Below, piece by piece: positions 50,001-62,000 of a stretch of DNA of 64,000 nt. Origin of the DNA: Apus apus (Eukaryota; Chordata; Aves; Apodiformes; Apodidae); the NCBI RefSeq assembly GCF_020740795.1, contig NC_067285.1, positions 115,135,008-115,199,007 of the forward strand. Direction: 5' to 3'. A model generated the notes under the pieces. That model had not been told where the DNA came from, ran no database searches, and worked only from the letters and a program-made list of their open reading frames with translations. Position 1 is the stretch's first letter. Each line of letters starts with the position of its first letter. The translations under genes and the position numbers were made by a program.

Positions 50001-53000
50001 CTCTTCCCTCCATGCCAAGGAGAACACAGGGCTGGGTTCTCACCAGCTGTGAAAGAGGGAAGAACGGAGCAGTGAAAGCAACTGACATTAGAAAACCTCT
50101 TTTCAAAGGGAACAGACACACCTGGAACACCAGCCAGGAAAGTGTTCCCTGTTTTCAGCACTACCATCAGCTCCACAACCACTCTGGGCTGCTCATGAGA
50201 GAACTTCACGTGCATTCTGATTAATGAAAGGGTTCAGGGCTCCAACCTTCTCTCAGAAATCCCTTTTCCACAGGGACCCTCTACTTCCCTGGGAGAGCCT
50301 TGGTCTGATCTATGGCTGCTCACACAAACTCATCAATAGTGATTCTTTTACCTCCTTCCTGCTTTCCTTCCCCAAGCCCAGCTACCTAAGAGAGGCAGAG
50401 GGCATTTCTCTTCACCTTCTTGAAGAAATGAAGAAAGGCAGGTGGAGCAGTTCAACCTACAGGCTCCCAACTTCTTCCAGCCAACACTGCAACAAAACTG
50501 CAGAGTAACCCCTGCTTTGCACAGCAACCCACTGGAAACAATCACAGAAACACAGGATGTCTTGGGTTGGAAGGGACCTCTGAAGGTCATCTAGTCCAAC
50601 CCCCCTACAATAAGCAGGGACATCTCCCACTAGCTCAGGTCACTCAGAGCCCCATCAAGCCTGACCTGGAATGTCTCCAGGGATGGGGCCCCCACCACCT
50701 CCTTTGGGCAACCTGTCCCAGTGATCCACCACCCTCATATTAAAGAACTTTTTCCTAATGTCCAACCTAAATCTCCCCCTCTCTAGCTTGAAACCATCAC
50801 CCCTTGTCCTCTGCCTTTGCATGGAAGAGGCACCATGGATGGAGATGTCCTGGCTACCTCCTGCTCTACCAAATCACTCAGCATCCTCGCAGATAAACTC
50901 AGGAAGTGTGGTCTTGATGGTCAGGTAGTGAAGTGGATCATGAACTGGTTGAAAGGAAGAACTCAGAGTTATGGTCAATGGGACAAAATCTAGTTGGGAG
51001 GTCTGTGACTAGTGGAGTCCCTCAGGGGTCGGTACTGGGACCAGTGCTGTTCAATATATTCATCAAGGACCTGGATGAGGGAACAGGGTGTGCCCTCAGC
51101 AAGTTTGCTGGTGACACTAAGCTGGAAGGAGTGGCTGACACACCAGAAGGCTGTGCTGCCATTCAGTGAGACCTGGACAGCCTGGAGAGATGGGTGGGGA
51201 GAAACTTGATGAAATCCAACAAGGGCAAGTGCAGAGTCTTGCATTTGGGGAAGAACAAGCCCATGTACCAGTACAGGCTGGGGGCTGACCTGCTGGAGAG
51301 CAGGGTAGGAGAAAGGGACCTGGGGGTCCTGGTGGACAGGAGGATGACCATGAGCCAGCAATGTGCCCTTGTGGCCAAGAAGGCCAATGGCATCCTGGGG
51401 TGGGTTAGAAAAGGTGTAGTTAGTAGGTCAAGGGAGGTTCTCCTCCCCCTCTATTCTGCCTTGGTGAGGCCACATCTGGAATATTGTGTCCAGTTCTGGG
51501 CCCCTCAGTTCAAGAAGGACAGGGAACTGCTTGAGAGAGTCCAGGGTAGAGCCACAAAGATGATGAAGGGAGTGGAACATCTCCCTGGTGAGGAAAGGCT
51601 GAGGGAGCTGGGTCTCTTGAGCTTGGAGAAGAGGAGACTGAGGGGTGACCTCATCAATGTTCACAAATATGTAAAAGGTGAGTGTCAGGAGGATGGAGCC
51701 AGGCTTTTTTCAGTAATGCCCAGTGATAGGACAAGGGGCAGTGGGTGCAAACTGGAACACAGGAGGTTCCACGTAAACATCAGAAAAAACTTTGCTGTGA
51801 GTGACAGAGCCCTGGGACAGGCTGCCCAGAGAGGCTGTGGAGTCTCCTTGGCTGGAGACATTCAAACCCACCTGGACATGTTCTTGTGTGATGTGCTCTG
51901 GGTGACCCTGCTCTGGCAGGGAGGTTGGACTGGGTGATCTTTCCACGTCCCTTCCAAGCCCTAGGATTCTGTGATTCTGTGAAAGAGCTACAAGGCTGCA
52001 GCCTTCCTCCCTCTCCTCCCAGGTGTGACGACAAGGAAAGCTCTCATGCAGGCAACTGGGTTCCAAGTAATTAATTCTCTATTTCTCCAACAAACAACAT
52101 CTGAGACCAAAAAAACACCCCCTTTTAACACTCACTCCTCAAATCAAGCTTCTCTTCCAAATGACTTGGCTTCTCAGCTTTATGCCTGTAACAACCAGTA
52201 ACAGCCACAGCTCCCTGGGGGAGGACACTGAGGATTCTTGGGACACACACATACACACATTTTCCAGCCAGTTCCAGTTTCAGGGTCACATCCTTACCTC
52301 TTTCTGCTTTGCACTGCTGCTGCTGCCACTCCTGGAAGCCTTAGCATTGCCACCCACAGGAGCCTGCAAAACCAGACACAAGGTCACATCAGCCCAACCA
52401 ACCCACCTGCCCACAAGAGAAAAAAAACAGTTTTTTTTTTTTTTAAAAAATCAGCTATATAGTTTTTTTCCCTTTAGGAACTTTTTTTAAGTTGTCCAGA
52501 TTGCTGCTTCTGATCGCATGCTTGGCAAATACAGAACTAAGCCAACCACCAGCAGTAGAGTCCAGGCAAACAGTCTCTAGCAACACTCACAGGTAGAACC
52601 TTGCTTAAGCAGCCTCTTTGGTCAGTAACCAGTGTCTGTGCAGGACTTGACAAAGCAAATACAGCTCACAAAGGACAGAAAGCTTGGTCATTCCCGTTCA
52701 GAACTAATCCAAGAACATAAAAGTTATGACACTCAGTAAAGACTCACTTCACAAATACTCTCCTGCCATTATTTATTATTTTTTTTCCAAGTAGCATTTT
52801 CAAACCAGTCACCTGCTTGCGTTGCACACACACATCTACAAGCAACTGGTTGCCCACCATCATCTCGCTACTCCAGCTCCTCTGGTGGCCCAAACCAGCT
52901 GAGTGATTTATGGAAAAGGGAAGGGGAACATAATCTCCTGGTCCTATACTCAACATCTGAGAGAAGCATGGAGTTAGTTACTGATCAGGCACACTGAACT

Positions 53001-56000
53001 GGCCTTCCTGCCCTCCTCACCTTATTGCTGCTGTTGTCTGTCTTCATGCTGGATGATCTACTCTCTCCCTCTTGAGACTGTTTTGAACTAGCCCTAGATT
53101 CCACTCGGGAGTCCTTCTCTTGCTGGGATGAATTCCTCCCATTGCCTCCCTTTCCACCACCAACAGAACTTCTGCTCACTTTACATTTGCTGCTGCCATC
53201 TCCCGGACTTGCTTGGCTGCTCCCAGGTTGTGGATGGTCCTCTTCTTTGTGGGCCATCTTCTTCTCCACCACTGCTTGGCCTTGGGGCTTAGGTTTCAAG
53301 GGAGCTTTCTTACCCCCTCCTTTGCACAGCAAAGGCTTCTTTCTCCTCACTGGAACCCTTGACTTCAATATATCTGGGAGAGACACCACTGCCTTTAAAA
53401 GTGTTATACCAACAGAGGAGGGTTCCTTGGCAGATAAAGAGGAGTTGAATGTAACTGGTTGGTGGGTTTCATCAGTTTTTGCTAGTCCTGTCTCTTTGTT
53501 TTGCTGGGTGTTGATTAAACTTCCCTCACTGTTCTCACTGACAGCATTTGCAGTGTTTTCCACAGCAATCCCAACACTGGCCACAATTTTTTCAGTCTTC
53601 TTCTCTGTCTCTGCCCCAGCCTTGACCAAAAGCTTGTCAGGGTTCTCTTCAGCAGCTCTTCCAGCTTTGAGGGCAGACTCTTCTGGTTTCACCTCTGTGT
53701 CTGCTCCAGCAACGTCCAGCTTCTTCTCCTCAGCTGCCCCAGTTTTAAGCATGGGTTTCTTCTCTGTTATCTGAGTTACAGGCATTTCATCTTTGGTTTT
53801 CACAGGATCAGAAACAGGATTGTTTTCAGGAGCATCCGACTTGTGGTTTGCGGGTGTGACAACCGGTGACACCATCTTCACTGAAGCTGCATCACTCCCG
53901 GGGGGCACGGGCTCAGGGACAGCCCCCAGGTGTCCCCCTGCTGCACCATCTGAGGGCACATCTTCAGCCTTGCCCCCATCAGACAGCTCTTGTGCTGGCT
54001 CAACGGGGGGAGCAGGCAACTCTTCACCTTTCTCTTTGATCTCCTTCTCTGATGAAGACACAGCAGCAGGTTCCAACAGCTCTGGGTGGGCACTGTCTTT
54101 AACTGCCTCCTCTTCCTGCACACTGGCAGGTGGCGGCTGCATCTCTTCTGGCTTCCCCTCAGGTGACTGGGTACTGGTGGGTTTGATGGACACCACAGTA
54201 GCTTCTACTCCAGCATCCAGGTCCTCCACAGATGTCTGTGCTGGTGACTCCCTGAGCGCTCTGTCCAGCTGGGACTCAGAGGGCTCAAGCTGCACTGCTG
54301 ACATCTGGTCCTTGACATGACAGATGGCAACGGGTCCTTCCTGTGCCACACTGGGCTCTACTGGAGGATTAGCAGCTGCTGTTTGCACCACTCCTGATCC
54401 CTCTGGATATTTTTTCAAGCCAGAGCTAAATGCATTTAAAAAAAACAGAAGAAATCAAACCATGTAGAGAATTCTACAGTTACCAGTAAGCTCTTGACGC
54501 CAGCGGAGGGGGATTCCTGAGGCATTAGTGCTTAGCATTTGGGAATCTACCCGTGTTACAGGGGCTACAGACCCCGAGGAGGCTGATTACTTTTAGGCTT
54601 CATTAATCCACCTCAGCACCTCGCCCCTGGAATCACATCCCTGGTGGCCAGAGCTCTCCAGGTGGCACTCCCTGGAGATGTACCCTGTCACCTCAGGGCT
54701 GACACCAGCTCCTACAGCTCAGCTGCCCTGCTGCAAGAGCCAGCCAGGCTGTGAGAGGCAAGACAGCCCAATTGGAGCTCTGGGTTCCCTGCACACAGGA
54801 ATCAGAGCTTTGTGTCTGAAGACAGCAGGCTCTGCAGCTGCCACCCTGGAGAACTCCTCCAGCAGCTCAGAGTCATCTCTTTGTGGTTTTTTTTGGGCTC
54901 AGGTCTGGGGGGAGGGAAGGATCACTTTGTTTTTAAGCTGCACTGCCCTGACACAATAGCAGGGAACACAGCACAGAGGCTCCCTGGGGCCAGGCTCTGT
55001 TTCCACTGCATAATCCCTCCCATCAGCTCCCAGGAGAACAGAGCCCAGGATGGCAGTGCTTCCCAGAGAACTGCAGTTACAGCCACTGCTGCTTTCCAAA
55101 GAAAGAATCCCTCCTTGGATGACCTCAGGAGACACTGGAATGAGAGATGTCTGTGCCCCCTTTCCCACAAAGCTCAGGAAAACGAGCATCCCAACACCTC
55201 ACACAGCCCAGCGTGGAAAGGGGCCAGAACTCCAACACTGCCAGTCTGGCCCAGTGTGGGAACAAACAGAAATGAAGTAAACAGGCATAACTGGTTGGTG
55301 TTTCTACACAAAGGAGCAGCCTGGGCTAGTGTTCCTCAGAACCTGATGTGCTGTGTTGGAGCCCTCAAGACAAGAAGGACATGGAACTGTTGGAGTGAGT
55401 GCAGAGGAGAATGACAAGGATGATCCAAGGGCTGGAGAGAGGCTGGGAGAGTTGAGGTTGCTCAGCCTGGAGAAATGAAGGCTCCAGGGAGACCTGAGAG
55501 CACCTTCCAGTGCCTGAAGGGGCTCCAGGAAAGCTGGGAAGGGACTTGTAGGGAGGGATGAGACAAGGGGTAATGGATTAAAACTAGAAGAAGGGAGATT
55601 TAGGTGAGACATTAGGAGAAAATTCTGGGCTGTGACGTTGGTGAGACCCTGGCCCAGGTTGCCCAGGGAAGCTGTGGCTGCCCCATCCCTGGCAGTGTTG
55701 AAGGGCAGGTTGGATGGGGCTTGGAGCAACCTGGGCTGGTGGGAGGTGTCCCTGCCCATGGCAGGTGTGCTAGGACTGGATGATCTTTAAGGTCCCTTCC
55801 AACTCAAACCATCCTGTGATTCTATGATTGAAGAGTGGACATTTGCACAAACCCTGGTGAAAATCAAAAGGAGCAGAGCAGTCTGCTGTTTGGGTCAGTC
55901 TCCTGGCATGAGGTAAGCAAGAAGATGGAAGGCAGATCAAATGGAGCTCAGTGCTGGAGGAAACACTGAGTTGTCAAGTGGCCAGATGTGAGGGCTAAGG

Positions 56001-59000
56001 AGATGAAGATAGATGGAATCAAGAGAAGGATGGAACAGGCAAACCAGTAACATCTGAGCTGTGGGAGCACAACAAAACACCCTCTGCACCCAAGGAGACT
56101 GTCCTCTGCTGCCCGAAAATGTGAGAGGAGAGAGAAGCAGGGAGCTGAATTTTGCTTCCAAACCTCTTTCCCCACGCCAGCTGAACACTGGCAGAGATGC
56201 CAGGAGCAAGCCCAGATGGGGGCTCTGAGGACCCCCTTCCCCAGCCAGGCAGCAGGACTGCAGCGCTCGCAGGAGCCAGGGGTGTGCTCTCCTCCCTGCC
56301 CCAGGAATGCTGGGAATCTCCTTCAGAGCTCAACTTACAGTCACTGCAGCCTGATGGAAGACAAGGAACCTCACTCCTCCAAACAGCCTGTTCATCCCCA
56401 ACAAGCTTCTTAAACCTGTCACCAAAGTGTGTCTCAGGAGTACCTGGGCAGCTGGGCTGACCTGCTTTCTGGGCCCCAGTCCTGGTTCCCTCCCTCACAA
56501 AACAGAAGATATTCTGACATGGATTAAACATGCTTTGTGCTCCAGAAACTAAATTTCAGTTAATTTCCTCTTCTATTCGAGCATCCTACAGAGCACTGAG
56601 ATGTATGACTCATATGTCAGTGCTGCACGTGACCTGGGGAAGCCAGGGCACAAAGCCCAGAAGTGCAGCTCCAAGAGCCCAGGTTTGTCACTGATGCTTA
56701 ATTAAATACAAGCTCTGCTGTCCCACTACCTGTATCCCACAGCCCCTGCTGGTGTGTTTTTGGCAGGGCATGGAAAAATGTCAGTGCACACTAGCACCAC
56801 ACACTGACTGCACAGCTCCCAGCACACATCTGTTACCCTCTACATGATTCCAATGAGGTACCAGTCTCTGAATCCTCAGGATTTTGTGTCTCCTTTCACA
56901 CCAACACCCACCCTGTGCCTTCCACAGAGCCCTGGTGGTGTTCAAAATACACCCCTGGATTCCATCCAGGAAAGGAAGGATGGGAAGGAGAGCTCTGCAG
57001 GGGCAGTAACGAGCAGAGAGGAAGACAAGTGAGCCTGAGGAAGGACCAAGGTGCTTGAAGTAACACTTGGAAGACCAGGAGGGCACTGGGGAAGAAACAG
57101 CAAGGCAGATTTCCTGCTCAGATGGCAAACCAACAATCCCTGGTGCCCAGTCTCTGCATTAGGAAGGGAAAGGCCCAGGGACTGCAGCCCCAGGAATGAC
57201 ACAGAGCCTGTGTCACAGCAGAGACACCACCTGCTTCCTACAGGTCAGCTCAGGATGCAAAGGAGCAGTGGGGTGGTCCCTGAGCTTGATTTGGCCGAGG
57301 AAAGTTTGGGGTATTTTAACTGAGGGAAACAAATCCCAACAAAGTGCATCAGCATCCTTGAGAAGAGCAGAGATGTTCACATGAGCACCTTGGCCCCAGG
57401 GCCAGATAAAAGACCTACTCAGTTGGAGCACATGGAGCTTCCAGAGCTTCCAAAGCTTTCAAGATCATCCCAGGAAACCGAGAGGGCAGCCCCTTCTGCT
57501 CCCCAAAATGTGCTGCTCCTTCCCTCCCTGGAAACACATGGCAAGGTTTTCCCATATAGATAATAGTGAAGGTACTTGATGCTTCTCACAAAATGCACCT
57601 CAAAAGAGGGTCAGGTCAGAAAGGCTTACAAGGAGAAGACTGTTGCCTCAGACAAGAATGACTGCATTGTGGTTTGTAGGGGAAAATGTCCCTTTTCCCA
57701 TCTGTTCACCAGCCAGAGCTGGATGCTGGGCAGGTATTTGGTTTGATTACCCCTGGTAGCTAAATCCCCCAGCCTGGAATCCAGAGGGGACCTGCATGTC
57801 TGCCCATCTGGGAGTTGGGGACAGTTCAGAATCTCATCACCTCCAGAAAGTGACCAGGGCCTGAGCAGGAGCTTCCTGAAATCAGGAGAGCTTTACTTGG
57901 GCAAGAAACAGGTTTTGGAAATAGTCCATGGAACTGTCCATGACAGTATAATGATATTACCTGAAACTGAAGTTTAGGACCATTGTTACACAGCTGCTTT
58001 TGTTTTTCAAATGATAAAACTTATCCAGAAATATGGATTTGAGTTACAGAAGGTCTCCAGAGTCACATTTGTTAACATGAACTCTTATAATGATCTATCC
58101 ATTTATAAAATAAAAACATATTCAAGACTCTAAAACCAACAAAGAGCTACTCCACAATTAGAAATGTTACTACAAGCCACGTCCATAAAACAATTTCACA
58201 TGGAACATCCCAAAAGCACCATTCCCCATGTCTAGGTCCTGGTGTTAATATAACATCTAAACATCTGCTTAAATTGAGTCACATTCACAGAGACCTGTGT
58301 CACAGCGTGGAGTTAATGTTAATAAGCTAAACAAGGAAGTTTCAGTTTATTTTTAGCATTTGGAAACAGAAACAATGGAGCCAGGTGCTCTGACAGGAAT
58401 AAAACAATCACTTCATGGTTAAATACAACAAAAAATTGTCTTACCAACATGTATTTCCCAACATACTTTCCAGGACCTGTGGTAAAATCCTGGCCAAATT
58501 AGTAAAACAACAATTCAGCAGACGACACAAAGCAGGATTTCACCCCAGTTTGTCCCGGTCCATGGAAAGGCCTGGATTTCCAAGCAGTGCCCACCATGAC
58601 AAGCTGCACAGCAGCTCACTGCACACCCTGCACACACACAGCACACAACAGCCTGGGGGAGGGAAGAGCAGGGGACAGGGATGGAGCTCACAGCCTGGTC
58701 ATCAAGAGCAGGTAGAGATGGCTCAGCAATCTGCTCAGGCTTGGATACAGATCCACAAACAAGAGAGCAAAGAAAACCACCTGAAGCAGGTGACAGGCCT
58801 ACCTTGCTGGGCTGGGCTCCTCTGGCTTCACCTCTTCTGCCACAGGGTCAGCCTGAAAGGCAAAAATCAGGGCTTGGGATCAATGGCTCTAGGAAGCAAC
58901 AGCACAGATCTGCATGACCTCACTAATTACTAATCACCATCACAAGCCCAGCTTGGGCAATGGGTCACCTGGAAGGTGAAGGTCTCCAGTTGCTCCCCAC

Positions 59001-62000
59001 AGAACAAGGACTTCAGAAGGTGACAAAGCGCGTGGTGGGGCCAGAGATTTCACTGCTGGTTTGCTGAGCAGCCAGGCAGCACTACCTGGCATCTGTCTCA
59101 CCTCCAGAGCTGATTGGTTGTGAGCAGAATGGGCTTGTGGTCTGGGATATGGTTGGGAGAGAGGGATTTCAATGCTTCTTTGCCAGACAACACCTTCCTT
59201 CCTGTCCTGGCACAGCTGCAGGGCCTGGGGTGAATGCAGGTAGCCTGACAATAAACACTGCACACAAAACAGCACCACAAGTTTTCTAAAGGCAAACTTC
59301 ATCCCAAGTCGAGCCATTATCTCCAGAACACCCAAGGCCAGATTCAGTTCCCTAAAACCTGCTAAGGTAGCAAGTTTTTTTCTTGCAGGATGACCACACC
59401 TTCCTGCATCCTGTTACACAGAGTAAATGTGAAGTGCAATGATGTCTTCTGAAGAACAGGCAAACACAAAGCCCCAGAGCTCTGGGCCTAGTCAGCAGAG
59501 CAGGTCCAAACCAATTAAAAAAACATTAAAAACTCAGAGTTGAAACCTCAATCCCTTTTCTGAAGGCACTCTACAAACTGATTTGAAGACCATCACTATT
59601 AGAAAGGACATCAGATAAAATTCAGTGCTCTCAGAATTCACTGAGCTCTTATTTAAGCACTTAACTCCAAATCCTTTCACCTCCCCTCTCTGAAAACATC
59701 CATTCCAGGGGTAAGTGCCAAGAGTAATCTGAACATGTCATCATGAATTAACAATGACCCTGCTTTTCCTTCAGCCTGGCTCCTGTATGAAAGGCTTCCA
59801 GAGAAAAGAGCACACAGCACATGGAGTGATGCTCCCAGGGTAGCCAGGCACTTCATCCAGCAACGTAACAGAGAAGATGGACATGAGGGAACAGGCTCAA
59901 AATGCAGGGAAGAACAACAGCTGGAAAAAGCTCAGGTTTCCCTCTTATCAGTGTCACCAGGCATTCTTCTCTCCACCTCAGATACACTGTGTTTCAGTAT
60001 TTGTGCAGAAGCTGTGGCAGGGACACAGTAAGGTGTGATGCTCTGCTCCACCTGCACAACCTCCTTCACCCCCCCAGGAGCTTCCCTGTGGTTTTGTGAT
60101 TCCAGCAGCGTTACCTTCAGGCATGGGCAGCAAAATGGCAGGCACAGAACTAGACTGTGATGAGGTGAGAACCTAGGCTGGATGTTAGAAGGAAATGCTT
60201 TAGTGTGAGAGTGGGGAGACACTGGAACAGGCTGCCCAGAGAGGTTTGTGGAGGCCCCATCCCTGGCAGTGTTGAAGGGCAGGTTGGATGGGGCTTGGAG
60301 CAACCTGGGCTGGTGGGAGGTGTCCCTACCCCTGCAGGGGCAGTTGGATCTAGATGACCTTTAAGGTCCCTTCCAAACCAAACCATCTTAGGATTCCATG
60401 ATTGTAAATAACAACCTGACTTTTCCCAGGCAAAGCCCTGTGCATACACAGCAACTGCTGGTCTCCCAAATCCACTCAAGAAACACACAATCCCCAAGCA
60501 CACCTGGCTGGGCAGCACCCCGTGTCCTGAACCATCACAGACACAACTCAGGGAGAGCCTGACCAGAAACACTCCTGACATCTCTGCTGATACACAGTGT
60601 GAAAAACATGGATCCTAAACCCCATCCAGCTACCCCACAGGCTTTGTACATGAGGATGCTTCCAATACAGCAGAAGGAACTGCCAACCCAACCCAGAACA
60701 GTCCATGACACAAGCCAATGATCAGCACACAACCTGTTCTATAAAAACAGGGAATTTCATCGTGATGCCCAGTGGGAATAACACCAACAGCTCCAGCTCA
60801 GCACACAGACCTGGTGACACTACAGCTCCTCGTGTTTGAGGGCAAAGAGCCCTTCAGCTCCACAGAGACAGGGACTACGCCTGGATTCACCTTCTCCACT
60901 GTGGAAGCTGGAAAGCTGTGAGCAGGTGGCTCATGTTGACAGCTCTGTGCCTACCCACTGCAACAGGCAATAAGAGAGTTCCCCTGCTCAGCTGGCTGCT
61001 CCCTGGGAAGCCACCAGAGGGAACTGGGAGCTGCTCAAGCTGCCCATGATTTCACTTCTAAGGGAGAGAAAGGAAGCAGCTGTGGGCACAGGGACCAGTG
61101 CTGGCAGGGCAACTGAGTCTGGGCTCACGAGGACTAAAGCAGATCAGCTGCTAGAGTGGAATGAGAATCATAGAATCATGGAATGGTTTGGGTTGGAAGG
61201 GACCTCAAGGATCATCTGGGCAACCTGGGCCAGGGTCTCACCACCCTCACACTGAAGAGCTTCCTCCTAATGTCCTAATGTCTACGAATCAAACCAGATC
61301 TTGAAGAAAACCTCTACTAATGTCCATCATCAACCCCTTCCTAACAAGTAGTAAAAAGCTGCTTTCCCCCTTGCTTCCTTCTTCTCTCCATTCTTTGTTA
61401 AGAAACATTTTAATTGGTGGAAAGAGATTCCACCTGTGTTTGCAAAATGCAGAAAGAGGCACAAGACAAAGAGCAGCACATCCCTCTGCACCACATCCCA
61501 GAACACAGACATCCAGCTCCCAGTGGTTCCAGAGCTTTCACTCTCATCCTCATTGACAGCAAACAGGAAATACTGACAGGGTCACTGCCAGCTGCTCTCC
61601 ATGGGCAGCTGCTTCTCTTCCACAAAAGCAGCACACTGTGGAGGGAAGCCAGCTCACCTCAGCAGCCTCTCCTCGGGGTGACAACGTGCAGGTCAGGGTG
61701 TGCTCCCCCATGCTGTAGGGATATTGCTTCAGGAAGCTGTACATGGATCGGGCTGACTTGGGACTATCCAGCTGGAGAATGGCCTGCAAGGGGAAAAGCA
61801 CAGGCCTCAAATCACTGTTGCCTCAGCTCACCTCTGTACTGCAGAACAAGCTAATTTCTTTAGCTGGTTTCAGTATCTAGTATTCCTGAAGGGTTTCAAC
61901 ACCTTCCCTTGAGCTGTTGTGTTGGATGAAATCCTGCTCTGGATATGGAGAACAGTGCACTCTCTCCTTCTGCAGAGGCTCAGGAAAGAAAAAGAATCAC

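Larger units (their letters stand above)
48741..52297. other. ZNF638: ZNF638 intron between exons e and f
   Basis: A 3.6-kb intron holding two CR1 elements that diverge from a common centre (50532-50815 minus, 50830-51985 plus). The remainder shows nothing recognisable. Confidence 0.7.

Noticed and set aside
51194..51937. A 247-codon open frame that looks like a host gene
   Set aside because: Its sequence ([30 protein letters not shown]) is the C terminus of CR1 ORF2, so it is a retroposon remnant.
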